The position numbers and the translations under genes are program-made. Shown here one piece after another: positions 1 through 8,074 of a stretch of DNA of 64,000 nucleotides; position 1 is the stretch's first letter, and each line of letters starts with the position of its first letter. Source of the DNA: Hyphomicrobiales bacterium. Its GTDB lineage: Bacteria > Pseudomonadota > Alphaproteobacteria > Rhizobiales > Kaistiaceae. The stretch covers positions 62,001-126,000 of the forward strand of contig JAFKKF010000012.1 in assembly GCA_017305635.1 (NCBI GenBank), written 5' to 3'. The notes under the pieces were generated by a model that searched no databases, was not told where the DNA came from, and saw nothing but the letters and a program-made list of their open reading frames with translations.

Positions 1-731
1 GGGCGACGCTCTCCTCCTTCACGCCGTCGAACCGCGTCGGCGGCGAGCTCGACCTCGGCCACTGGACGCTCGACAACTACGCGGCGGTCGCCGGACAGCG
101 CGACTTCTGGGCGAGCCTCGCGCATTCGGCGATCGTCTCGGTCGGCACCACGGCGGTGGCGATCTTTCTCGGCATCCTCGCCGCCTTCGGGCTGACGCGC
201 TTCCGCAGCCGCTTCCGCCGGATCGCCTTCACGATCCTCGCGGTGCGCATGGTGCCGGGCATCGTGCTCGTCCTGCCCTTCTACCTCCTCTATCGGAACC
301 TCGGCCTGCTCGACACGCTGCACGGCCTCGGCCTCACCTACCTCACCTTCGCCCTCCCGTTCTGCATCTGGATGATCAGCGGCTTCTTCGAATCGATCCC
401 CTTCGAGGTGGAGGAGGCCGCGGCGCTCGACGGCGCGTCCAACTGGACGATCCTCTGGCGCATCCTGGTGCCGATCGCGGCGCCGGCGATCCTGACCACC
501 GCCGTGCTGACCTTCATCTTCTGCTGGAACGATTTCCTCTTCGCGCTGATCCTCACCAGCCAGGATGCGCTGACGTTCCTGCCCCTGCTGCTGCGCTACG
601 TGCTGCCGCAGGGGCCGCTCTACGGCCAGATATTCGCCGGCGCGACGATCTTCCTCATCCCGCCGCTCATCGGCCTGATCCTCATCCGGCGGCATCTCTC
701 CACCGCATTCGGGCTCGGCGCGGTAAAGTAG
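1..731 (+). CDS. Carbohydrate ABC transporter permease, MalG-like (5' end missing)
   Basis: This is the inner-membrane permease of a CUT1 sugar importer; it would pair with a second permease and a binding protein lying to the left of the window. The frame is open from base 3, so at least 242 C-terminal residues are present. The EAA loop that docks the ATPase is clear (EEAAALDGASNWTILWRILV, then P), followed by hydrophobic helices and the usual short basic C-terminus. The next gene starts 25 nt downstream on the same strand, so both are probably co-transcribed with the transporter. The substrate cannot be read from the permease alone, but the adjacent sugar-acid enzymes suggest a sugar or sugar acid. 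Confidence 0.9.
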   Translation, partial: ATLSSFTPSNRVGGELDLGHWTLDNYAAVAGQRDFWASLAHSAIVSVGTTAVAIFLGILAAFGLTRFRSRFRRIAFTILAVRMVPGIVLVLPFYLLYRNLGLLDTLHGLGLTYLTFALPFCIWMISGFFESIPFEVEEAAALDGASNWTILWRILVPIAAPAILTTAVLTFIFCWNDFLFALILTSQDALTFLPLLLRYVLPQGPLYGQIFAGATIFLIPPLIGLILIRRHLSTAFGLGAVK

Positions 732-756
732 CCCCGCGTTTCGACAGGAAAGAACC

Positions 757-1665
757 ATGGAAAAGAAGACACGGGTCGGATTCATCGGCGTCGGCCTCAT
801 GGGCCACGGCGCCGCCAAGCACATCCTCGAGACGGGCGGCTATCCGCTCACCATCCTCGGGCATCGCAACCGCGAGCCCGTCGAGGATCTGGTCCGGCGC
901 GGCGCCAGCGAGGCGAAGGACCCGGCGGAGGTCGCGGCGGCGAGCGACGTGGTGATCCTCTGCGTACCCTCCTCGGTCGAGGTCGAGGCGACGTTCGCGG
1001 GTCCGCGCGGGCTGATGGGCGCGGTGCGGCCCGGCATGATCTTCATCGACACCACGACCGCCGATCCGGCGGTGACGCGGAAGCTCGGCGCCGAGCTCGC
1101 GGAACGCGGCGCGCATCTCATCGATGCCGCCCTCGGGCGGACGCCGAAGGAGGCGGAGGCCGGCAAGCTCGCGACCTATGTCGGCGGCGATCCGGCGATC
1201 ATCGCCAAGGTCAGGCCGATCCTCGAGACCTATACCGACACGATCATCCTCTGCGGGCCGCTCGGGGCCGGCACGACCTGCAAGCTGGTCAACAACTCGA
1301 TCACCATGGGCATGACGGCGGTCTTCTCCGAGGGCGTCGCCACCGCGGCGAAGCTCGGCGTCGACCTCAGCGCGCTCTGCCAGGTGCTCGCCGCCGGCGG
1401 CGCCGGCGGGCGCATGTGGGACATGCTGCGGCCGTGGGTCGAATCCGGCGACGATAGCGGGCTGCGCGGGCCGATCCGGATCGGGGCCAAGGACATCCGC
1501 ACCTTCACGCGCATGGCCGAGAATGCCGGCATGGCGACCTTCGTCGCGCAGGCGGTCAACCAGATGCTGCGCACGGCGCTGAACCAAGGCCACGGCGAGC
1601 GCTTCCTGCCGGTGATGCCCGGCATCGTCGCGGAGTGGAACGGGACGAAGGTGCGGGATCTGTAG
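757..1665 (+). CDS. NAD(P)-dependent beta-hydroxyacid dehydrogenase (3-hydroxyisobutyrate / 6-phosphogluconate dehydrogenase family)
   Basis: A 302-residue cytoplasmic oxidoreductase. The N-terminus has the dinucleotide-binding motif GFIGVGLMG at residues 8-16. The catalytic-lysine region reads GAGTTCKLVNNSI, with K in the expected place. The substrate-binding DxxxxR/GR segment, normally DxPVSGG in 3-hydroxyisobutyrate dehydrogenases, is altered here to DAALGRTP, so the substrate may differ from the classic enzymes. It follows a sugar permease by 25 nt and most likely oxidises or reduces an intermediate of the sugar acid taken up by that system. The family is certain; the exact substrate is not. 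Confidence 0.87.
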   Translation: MEKKTRVGFIGVGLMGHGAAKHILETGGYPLTILGHRNREPVEDLVRRGASEAKDPAEVAAASDVVILCVPSSVEVEATFAGPRGLMGAVRPGMIFIDTTTADPAVTRKLGAELAERGAHLIDAALGRTPKEAEAGKLATYVGGDPAIIAKVRPILETYTDTIILCGPLGAGTTCKLVNNSITMGMTAVFSEGVATAAKLGVDLSALCQVLAAGGAGGRMWDMLRPWVESGDDSGLRGPIRIGAKDIRTFTRMAENAGMATFVAQAVNQMLRTALNQGHGERFLPVMPGIVAEWNGTKVRDL

Positions 1666-1679
1666 AGCGCGAGCGGCCC

Positions 1680-1786
1680 ACCTCTTCGCTTCCCTCTTCC
1701 ACCGGGGCGAGGGCGAGCGTCGCGTGCGTCACGCGCCCCCTCCACCGGCTTCACCGGTCCCCCTCCCCCGTTTCACGGGGGAGGAT
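1680..1786. repeat. Composite palindromic intergenic element, copy 1
   Basis: This fills the space between two convergent genes. The first part is a CCTCTTC..GGGCGAGGGCGAGCG hairpin module. The second part is the core that recurs through the window: CGCGCCCCCTCCACCGG, a small CCGG-TTCA-CCGG hairpin, then CCTCCCCCG-loop-CGGGGGAGG (1732-1785). It could act as a bidirectional transcription terminator, but it lacks a T-run. It is one of about nine related copies. Confidence 0.75.
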
Positions 1787-1794
1787 AGGCGCAC

Positions 1795-2790
1795 CTAGAC
1801 CCGCACCAAGCCCTCGCTCGCCAGGTCCGACCAGAGTGCATCCGGGATGGGCATCGCCAGCGAGCGGGCCGCCCAAGCGACCTCGTCCGGCGTCATGAGG
1901 CCGGGGATGACCGCCGATATCGCCGGGTGGCGGAGCGGGAAGCGGAGCGCCGCCGCGGCGAGCGGCACGCCGTGGCGCTCGCAGACCTCCTTCAGCCGGC
2001 CGGCGCGCTCGCGGATCGGCTGGGGCGCCGGTGCGTAGTTGTATTGGGCGTCGGGCACCGGGCCGGTGACCAGGATGCCCGAGTTGAACGGCCCGCCGAC
2101 GATCACGCCCATGCCGCGCTCGACGCAGAGCGGCAGGAACTCCTCCGCCGATTCCTGCTCGAGCAGGGTGTAGCGCCCGGCGAGCAGGAAGCCGTCGACC
2201 GGCACGCGCAGCGCGAAATCGCGACAGACCTGCCATTCGTTGACGCCGAGGCCGATGGCCTTGATCGTGCCCGCCGCCTTCAGGTCGGCGAGCGCGCGAT
2301 AGGCGCCGTCGAGGGCTTCGGCGAAGCGGCGCGGCTGCTCGTCGCCGTGGGTCCAACGGTCGATGTCGTGGATGAGCACGACGTCGACGCGGTCGAGGCC
2401 GAGGCGCGCCAGGCTCTCCTCGAAGGAGCGGAGCGCGCCGTCGCGGCTGTAGTCGTAGACGACCTCGCAGTCCGGCGTGTCGACGAAGCCGTGGCGCTCG
2501 AAATCGCGCGAGCGCGGCGGACGGAGCAGCCGCCCGACCTTGGTGGCGAGCACGAACTCGTCGCGCGGGCGGTGTCGGAGCGCCGCGCCGAGGCGCATCT
2601 CGCTGCGGCCGTGGCCGTAGAGCGGCGCGGTGTCGAAATAGCGCGCGCCGGCATCCCAGGCGGCGTCCACGGTGGCGGTGGCGGCCTCATCGGAGATGGC
2701 GCGGCGAAGATTGCCGATGGGCCCGCCGCCAAAGCCGAAGGCGGAGACGGTCAGCCCCGAGCGGCCGAGCGGGCGGGGTTCCAGCGCCAT
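1795..2790 (-). CDS. Aldo/keto reductase, L-fucose dehydrogenase / D-threo-aldose 1-dehydrogenase type
   Basis: A 331-residue NAD(P)-dependent oxidoreductase. The start MALEPRPLGRSGL is the last gene start of a three-gene minus-strand operon and overlaps the preceding stop by one base (TGATG). AKR features seen: an N-terminal LGRSGL strand, the catalytic Asp/Tyr segment YFDTAPLYGHGRSE, Lys in ATKVGRLL, and the HD of VVLIHDID. The GRYTLLEQ and GGPFNSGIL segments are typical of the subgroup that oxidises L-fucose, D-arabinose or pyridoxal at C1. In this setting it probably makes the lactone or acid that the neighbouring dehydratase then uses. The sugar is inferred, not proven. Confidence 0.85.
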   Translation of the reverse strand: MALEPRPLGRSGLTVSAFGFGGGPIGNLRRAISDEAATATVDAAWDAGARYFDTAPLYGHGRSEMRLGAALRHRPRDEFVLATKVGRLLRPPRSRDFERHGFVDTPDCEVVYDYSRDGALRSFEESLARLGLDRVDVVLIHDIDRWTHGDEQPRRFAEALDGAYRALADLKAAGTIKAIGLGVNEWQVCRDFALRVPVDGFLLAGRYTLLEQESAEEFLPLCVERGMGVIVGGPFNSGILVTGPVPDAQYNYAPAPQPIRERAGRLKEVCERHGVPLAAAALRFPLRHPAISAVIPGLMTPDEVAWAARSLAMPIPDALWSDLASEGLVRV

Positions 2791-3983
2791 CACAGCGCGC
2801 TCGAGCGCACGGTGGCGTCGTTGCGCTTCACGAGGTCGGGCAGCAATTCGAGGCCGAGGCCCGGACCGGGCGGCACGGTGATCATGCCGTCCTTCACCTC
2901 CGGCACGGCGGTGACGAGGTCGCGGTACCACGTGCGGTAATAGGCGCGCACGCTCTCCTGCACCAGCGCGTTGGGCGCGTTCAGCGACAGGTGCGTCGAG
3001 GCGGCGAGCACCACCGGCCCGGTGCAGTCATGGGGCGCGACCGGCAGGTGCCAGGCCTCCGCCATGGCCGCGATCTTGCGGGCCTCCGACAGGCCACCGC
3101 ACCAGGAGAGGTCAAGCATGACGATCCCGGCGACGCCGGTCTCGAGCAGGTCGCGGAAGGCGGCGCGGGAGCCGAGCGTCTCCGAGGCGCAGATCGGGGC
3201 GAGGCTCGCCTCGGCATAGCGCTTCAGGCTGCCGAGGCTGTCCATCTTGATCGGATCCTCGTGCCAGAAGGTGTCGAAGGGCGCCAGCGCGCGGGCAATG
3301 GTCATGGCCGGGACGAGCCGCCACATGGAGTGGAACTCGACCATGATGTCCATCTTGTCGCCGACGGCACGGCGAATCTTCTCAAAGGGTTGCAGGGCCT
3401 TCTTCAGGTCCGGCCGCGAAATGTATTCGCCATCCGATTTCTCGGCGGCCGGATCGAAAGGCCAGATCTTCATCGCCGTGATGCCCTCCGAGAGGAGGTC
3501 GGCGGCGAGCTCGTCGGCACGGTTGAGGAAGCCGTTCAGGTCGTCGTAGCGGGCGACGTCGTCGAGGCCCCAGTTGGCGACCTGCTGGCCCCGGGCGGTG
3601 CGCATGTAGCTGGTGCCGGCGCAGGTATTGTAGGTGCGGATCTTCTGCCGGCTGAAGCCGCCGAGGAGCTGGGCGATCGGCTGGCCGATCGCCTTGCCGA
3701 AGAGGTCCCAGAGCGCGATGTCGAGGGCGGAATTGCCGCGCATCTCGGCGCCGGTCGAGCGGAAGCCGAGATAGCCGACGACGTCGCGGGCGATGCGGTC
3801 GATGGCAAGCGCGTCACGGCCGAGGAGCTTCGGCGCCAGCACCTCGTGGACATAGGCCTCCACCGTCTGCGGCATCATGAAGGTTTCGCCGAGCCCGACG
3901 AGACCCTCGTCCGTATGGACGTGGAGCCAGAGGATGTTGGGATATTCGTCGATGCGGACGGTTTCGAGGCGGACGATCTTCAT
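2790..3983 (-). CDS. Mandelate racemase / muconate lactonizing enzyme family dehydratase
   Basis: A 397-residue enolase-superfamily enzyme, likely a sugar-acid dehydratase giving a 2-keto-3-deoxy acid. The capping domain (about 1-125) is followed by a TIM barrel carrying a Lys-bearing second strand (TAMKIWPFD) and metal ligands in MVEFHSMW, FWHEDPIKMD and ICASETLGS. The general acid/base histidine region is LPVAPHDCTGP. The start MKIVRLETV overlaps the upstream gene's stop by four bases (ATGA), and its own stop shares a base with the next start, which indicates translational coupling. The neighbouring fucose-dehydrogenase-like reductase makes a deoxy-sugar or pentose acid a reasonable substrate, but this is inference. 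Confidence 0.88.
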   Translation of the reverse strand: MKIVRLETVRIDEYPNILWLHVHTDEGLVGLGETFMMPQTVEAYVHEVLAPKLLGRDALAIDRIARDVVGYLGFRSTGAEMRGNSALDIALWDLFGKAIGQPIAQLLGGFSRQKIRTYNTCAGTSYMRTARGQQVANWGLDDVARYDDLNGFLNRADELAADLLSEGITAMKIWPFDPAAEKSDGEYISRPDLKKALQPFEKIRRAVGDKMDIMVEFHSMWRLVPAMTIARALAPFDTFWHEDPIKMDSLGSLKRYAEASLAPICASETLGSRAAFRDLLETGVAGIVMLDLSWCGGLSEARKIAAMAEAWHLPVAPHDCTGPVVLAASTHLSLNAPNALVQESVRAYYRTWYRDLVTAVPEVKDGMITVPPGPGLGLELLPDLVKRNDATVRSSAL

Positions 3984-5152
3984 GCCGTCTTGTCCTTGCG
4001 GATGGAGAGATAGGAACGGTCGAGGTCGGCGAGGCTGGCGACGCCGAGAAGCCCGAGGGTGCGGTCGATCTCGCGGCGGAAGATGTCGAGGACATGGGCG
4101 ACCCCCGCCTCCCCCGCGACGGCGAGGCCGAAGAGCTGCGGGCGCGCGATGAGCGCCGCGCGGGCGCCGAGCGCGATGGCCCTCACCACGTCGGCGCCGC
4201 GCCTGAGGCCGCCATCGACGAGGATGGGGATGCGCCCCGCGACCGCATCGACGATGGCCGGCAGCGCATCGGCGCCGGATATGGCGCCGTCGAGCTGGCG
4301 GCCGCCATGGTTGGAGACGATGATCGCATCGACGCCATGCTCGACCGCCATGCGCGCCTCTTCCGGATGCAGGATGCCCTTCAGGATGAATGGCTTCTTC
4401 CACAGGCCGCGCAGCCAGGCGACGTCGCGCCAGGAAAGGCTCGGGTCGAGCAGGCTGTTCATCTGCTGGGCGAGCGACTTCAGGTCGGTCGGCTTTCCCG
4501 GGCGGACGTAGTTGGCGAAGGTGACCTTGGGGATGGTGGTCCGCATGCGGAGCAGCCACGGCGCCTTCATCGCCATGCCGGCAATGTCGGCCGCCTTGAA
4601 GCGCGGCGGAATGGTGAAGCCGTTGCGGAGGTCGCGCTCGCGGTTGCCGGTCATCTGGTTGTCGATGGTGAGCACCAGCGCGTCATAGCCGGCCGCTTCG
4701 GCGCGGCTGACGAACTCGCCGGTGAAGTCGCGCTCGCGATAGACGAAGACCTGCATCCAGCGCGGCGCATCGCCAATCCGCGGAAGCTCCTCCAGCCGGC
4801 AGACGGAAGCGTGGCTGAGGCAGAAGGCCGTGCCGGCACCGGCGGCCGCGCGGGCAGCGGCGAGCTCGCCGCCCGGCCAGAGGAGGCCGGAGAGCCCGGT
4901 CGGCCCGATGATCACGGGGAGCGCGAGTTTGCGCCCGAAGAGCTCGACCGAGAGGTCGCGCGCAGTGGTGCCGTTCAGCGGGCGCGGAAGGAAGTCCATC
5001 TCGCCCCATGCCGCTTCGTTGCGGCGGAGCGTACGCTCGTCCTCGGCGGCGCCGTCGGCGAAATCGAAGACCGGGCGCGGCAGCGCGCGGCGGGCGAGGT
5101 CGCGCATGGCGCCGACGCTGTAGCCCTGACGTTTCCAACCGGGATCAGCCAT
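3980..5152 (-). CDS. FMN-dependent alpha-hydroxy-acid dehydrogenase (LldD-like)
   Basis: A 390-residue flavoprotein that oxidises L-2-hydroxy acids such as lactate. Visible hallmarks are the N-terminal FDFADGAAEDERTL segment, the active-site lysine in FILKGILHPEEA, the catalytic His-Gly-Gly-Arg motif SNHGGRQLDGA, and the phosphate-binding DGGLRRGADVV. The ATG at 5152 has a good AAGGAG ribosome-binding site nine bases upstream and is preferred over in-frame starts further out. It is the first gene of a three-gene minus-strand operon. Lactate is the end product of several deoxy-sugar acid pathways, which would explain its presence here. Confidence 0.9.
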   Translation of the reverse strand: MADPGWKRQGYSVGAMRDLARRALPRPVFDFADGAAEDERTLRRNEAAWGEMDFLPRPLNGTTARDLSVELFGRKLALPVIIGPTGLSGLLWPGGELAAARAAAGAGTAFCLSHASVCRLEELPRIGDAPRWMQVFVYRERDFTGEFVSRAEAAGYDALVLTIDNQMTGNRERDLRNGFTIPPRFKAADIAGMAMKAPWLLRMRTTIPKVTFANYVRPGKPTDLKSLAQQMNSLLDPSLSWRDVAWLRGLWKKPFILKGILHPEEARMAVEHGVDAIIVSNHGGRQLDGAISGADALPAIVDAVAGRIPILVDGGLRRGADVVRAIALGARAALIARPQLFGLAVAGEAGVAHVLDIFRREIDRTLGLLGVASLADLDRSYLSIRKDKTA

Positions 5153-5228
5153 TGCCCGCTCCTTTCCGACCAGCAAAGATGCTATGGCCTGGTGCATCAA
5201 GACCGTTCGACAAAGACAGGAAATCCCG

Positions 5229-5918
5229 ATGATTGGCGACCCCCCGGTTCTCACCCTGCGCCGCAACTTCAAGCGCCCCGATCCGAAGGTGGTGGCGGCC
5301 TTTGCCGGCGTGCCGACCGGCTTCGTGGTCGATGCGATGGGCGGCCGCGGGGCGCTCGACTATCGCATCAAGTCGGTGGTGCCGTTGAGCGGCATCATGG
5401 TCGGCGTGGCGCTTACTTCCGACAATGGGCCGGCCGACAATCTCGGACTGTTCGCCTCGCTGTCGATCGCGGAGCCGGGCGATGTCCTGGTGGCGAGCAC
5501 GGAGGGCTTCAAGGTCACCGCGATCACCGGCGACCTGCTCCTCGGCATGGCGAAGAACAGGGGCGTCATCGGCTTCGTGACCGATGGCGTGGTGCGCGAC
5601 CTGCCCGGCATCCTCGGCGTCGGGCTGCCGACCTATTGCACCGGCATCACGCCGAACTCGCCGGTCAAGAACGGACCGGGCAGCGCCGGCCTGCCGGTCG
5701 TGATCGGCGGCGTGGCGATCGAATCCGGCGACATCGTCATCGGCGATGCGGACGGCGTCGTGATCGTGCCGCGCGGGCGGGCCGAGGAGGTGCTGAAGAA
5801 CCTCGAAGGCGTGCGCGCGGCCGAGGCGAAGATGGACGCGCAAGTGAAGGCCGGGATGCTGCTCCCCGATTCGGTGAAGGCGATCCTCGCCTCGGATCGC
5901 GTGCGCATCGTCGACTGA
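5229..5918 (+). CDS. RraA-family protein (HMG/CHA aldolase-like)
   Basis: A 229-residue protein of the RraA/class II pyruvate-aldolase fold. The signature GFVTDGVVRDLPGI holds the Arg-Asp pair that in 4-hydroxy-4-methyl-2-oxoglutarate / 4-carboxy-4-hydroxy-2-oxoadipate aldolases binds pyruvate and the divalent metal. GDVLVASTEG and GDIVIGDADGVVIVP are further family signatures. It is transcribed divergently from the dehydrogenase operon, with only 76 bp between the starts, so both probably share a regulatory region. The start at 5229 follows an AGGAA site. A pyruvate-forming aldolase fits the keto-deoxy-acid pathway suggested by the neighbours; a regulatory (RNase E inhibitor) role is unlikely in this setting. 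Confidence 0.82.
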   Translation: MIGDPPVLTLRRNFKRPDPKVVAAFAGVPTGFVVDAMGGRGALDYRIKSVVPLSGIMVGVALTSDNGPADNLGLFASLSIAEPGDVLVASTEGFKVTAITGDLLLGMAKNRGVIGFVTDGVVRDLPGILGVGLPTYCTGITPNSPVKNGPGSAGLPVVIGGVAIESGDIVIGDADGVVIVPRGRAEEVLKNLEGVRAAEAKMDAQVKAGMLLPDSVKAILASDRVRIVD

Positions 5919-5947
5919 ACCCGCTGCGCCGGGGACGGTGAACGCGG

Positions 5948-6001
5948 CGCGCCCCCTCCACCGGCTTCGCCGGCCCCCCTCCCTCGTAAACGGGGGAGGA
6001 A
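5948..6001. repeat. Palindromic intergenic element, copy 2 (core only)
   Basis: The core module lies between two convergent genes: CGCGCCCCCTCCACCGG, a CCGGC-TTC-GCCGG hairpin, then CCTCCCTCG-loop-CGGGGGAGG. It lacks the upstream modules present in the longer copies. Confidence 0.75.
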
Positions 6002-6035
6002 CCTCCTCCACCACCAGCGCGATCATCGCGCCTCC

Positions 6036-7007
6036 TCAGAGGCGGAGCCGCGATCCCCGTCCATAGGCGAGGAGCATGGCGATGATGACGATGCCGTAGA
6101 TGATCTGGCGGCCGGCCTCGGGCATCTGCATCACCGAGAGCACGCTCTGCAGGAGCACGATGAGGATCGTGCCCATAACCGTGCCGGAGAGCTTGCCCGA
6201 ACCGCCGAGGATGTTGGTGCCGCCGATGACCACCGCCGCGATGGACGGCAGGAGGTAGGGGTCGCCCATGGCCTGGAAGGCCTTGGACGAGTAGCCCGCG
6301 ATGAGGAGCCCGGCGAGCGCGGCGAGCATGCTGCACATGGCGAAGGCGGCGACGAGGACGAGGCGGGTGTTGATGCCGGAGAGGTAGACCGCACCCTCGC
6401 GGTTGCCGATCGCATACATGTAGCGGCCGAGGGGCGTGCGCCGGAGCATGAACGAGACGGCGATGCCGACGACCGCCCAGATGATCACCGGGATGGGGAT
6501 GCCGAGCACGTCGCCCTTGGCGAGCAGCAGCATCAGGTCGGTGGGCTCGCTGGAGGGCGAGAAGCCGCCGGTCAGCATGACCATGAAGCCGCGCAGGACG
6601 ACGTTGACGCCGAGGGTGAAGATCATCGACGGGATGCGCAGGAACGCAACGCCGAGGCCGTTGAAGACGCCGACGCCAAGGCCGACGAGAAGGCCGACCG
6701 GGATCGCCCCTGCCCCGCCCCAGGCGGTGGCGAGCATGGCCGAGGCGGCGATCGTCCACGGCACCGACAGGTCGATGTGGCCGAGGAGGATGACGAGCAT
6801 GGCGCCGGCGGCGACGATGCCGAGGAAGGCGGAGACCTTCAACTGGAGAAGCAGGTAGGTCGGCGAGAGGAGCGCGGCATTGCCTTGCGTGATCAGCGTA
6901 TAGGCGGTGCCGACGATGAGGATGACGACGATGAAGGCCGCGGCGAAGAGGACCGGGCGGTCGATGGAGCGGATGGCGGTGGAGATCGGGTTCTCGGCCA
7001 TGGCCAT
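6036..7007 (-). CDS. CUT2 sugar ABC transporter permease (RbsC-like), second copy
   Basis: A 323-residue inner-membrane permease with about nine to ten hydrophobic segments. The CUT2 signature is present: HIDLSVPWT in the first half and AAVVIGGTNILGGSGKLSGT in the second. The start MAMAENPI shares a base with the preceding permease stop (TGATG). It is the last gene of a four-gene unit: binding protein, ATPase, permease, permease. Two different permeases in one operon imply a heterodimeric channel, unlike E. coli RbsC, which is a homodimer. The substrate is probably a pentose or related sugar but is not readable from this protein. Confidence 0.92.
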   Translation of the reverse strand: MAMAENPISTAIRSIDRPVLFAAAFIVVILIVGTAYTLITQGNAALLSPTYLLLQLKVSAFLGIVAAGAMLVILLGHIDLSVPWTIAASAMLATAWGGAGAIPVGLLVGLGVGVFNGLGVAFLRIPSMIFTLGVNVVLRGFMVMLTGGFSPSSEPTDLMLLLAKGDVLGIPIPVIIWAVVGIAVSFMLRRTPLGRYMYAIGNREGAVYLSGINTRLVLVAAFAMCSMLAALAGLLIAGYSSKAFQAMGDPYLLPSIAAVVIGGTNILGGSGKLSGTVMGTILIVLLQSVLSVMQMPEAGRQIIYGIVIIAMLLAYGRGSRLRL

Positions 7008-8074
7008 CACTGGAAGAGGTTGAGGCGGTTCTTGACGCGGAAGACGCGCGCCGCGCCGATGCAGACCGCAAGCAGCAGGATGATGCCCTCGAACATCGGC
7101 TGGAGCAGCGGGTTGGCGAGGAAGCCGATGGCCGAGTCGCTGTCCACCACGCGGAAGCAGAAGGTGATCGAGCGCAAGACGAAGACGCCGAAGATGGTGG
7201 CGATGGCGCCGCCCGAGCCGCCGAGCATCGACGTGCCGCCGATGACCACGGCGGCGATGGAGTTGAGCGTATAGGTGCCGGCCTGGATCGGGTCGGCATT
7301 GCCGGAGCCGGTCTGGACGGCGAAATAGAGCCCGGCGAGGCCGGCGAAGACGCCGCCGAGCGTATAGGCGGCGAGCTTCGCGCGGTTGACCCTGACGCCC
7401 GACATGTAGGCGGCGGCTTCGTTGGAGCCGACGGCATAGACGGCGCGGCCGGTCTCGGAATTCTTGAACGGCAGCCAGATGAAGACGACCACCGCGACGA
7501 GGAGGACGATCGGCATCGGGATGCCGCTGATGGCGTTGAACCAGGCCGGCGGATTGCCGCCCCACCAGCCGTAGGTCGCGGGCAATTCCGAGAGCGCGTT
7601 GGTGGCGACCCATGACAGGTCGCCATCGACCTCGCCGCCGGGCGTCGGGCGGATGAACAGCGCGATGCCGGAGAAGACGGCGCCGGTCGCGAGCGTGACG
7701 ACGATCGGCTGCAGCCGGCCATAGACCACGATGATGCCGTTGATGGCGCCGCCGACGAGCCCGCAGAAGACGCAGAGCAGGATGCCGAAGACGATCTCGG
7801 CGGGTGAGCCGTGGACCACCTCGGAGGCGATCGAATCGACCAGCGTCATCAGCGGGCCGACCGAGAGGTCGATGCCGGCGAGGAGCACCGGCAGGGTCTG
7901 CGCCATGCCCAAGAGCACGAGGGTCAGCGTCTCGTTGGAGTTCTGGACGAAGAGATCGACCGTGAAGCCCTTCGGGTGCAGCACCGAATAGAAGCAGTAG
8001 AGCAGCACGAAGAGGCCGAAGGCGAGCAGCGGCCCGAGGTTCTGCGCGGCACGGAGCCGGAGGTTCTCGATCAC
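7007..8074 (-). CDS. CUT2 sugar ABC transporter permease (RbsC-like), first copy
   Basis: A 355-residue multi-pass permease, partner of the one encoded immediately downstream. The motifs GIDLSVGPLM and AAVVIGGTSMLGGSGGAI match the ribose/xylose permease family. It carries an insert near residues 150-185 (GGEVDGDLSW through PPAWFNAISG) that would be a periplasmic loop and is longer than in E. coli RbsC. The start overlaps the ATPase stop by four bases (ATGA), so translation is coupled along the operon. Confidence 0.92.
   Translation of the reverse strand: MIENLRLRAAQNLGPLLAFGLFVLLYCFYSVLHPKGFTVDLFVQNSNETLTLVLLGMAQTLPVLLAGIDLSVGPLMTLVDSIASEVVHGSPAEIVFGILLCVFCGLVGGAINGIIVVYGRLQPIVVTLATGAVFSGIALFIRPTPGGEVDGDLSWVATNALSELPATYGWWGGNPPAWFNAISGIPMPIVLLVAVVVFIWLPFKNSETGRAVYAVGSNEAAAYMSGVRVNRAKLAAYTLGGVFAGLAGLYFAVQTGSGNADPIQAGTYTLNSIAAVVIGGTSMLGGSGGAIATIFGVFVLRSITFCFRVVDSDSAIGFLANPLLQPMFEGIILLLAVCIGAARVFRVKNRLNLFQ

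Noticed and set aside
682..1593. 303-codon minus-strand frame opposite the first dehydrogenase gene
   Set aside because: No recognisable domain, low-complexity Arg/Ala/Asp content, and fully covered by a gene with intact family motifs.
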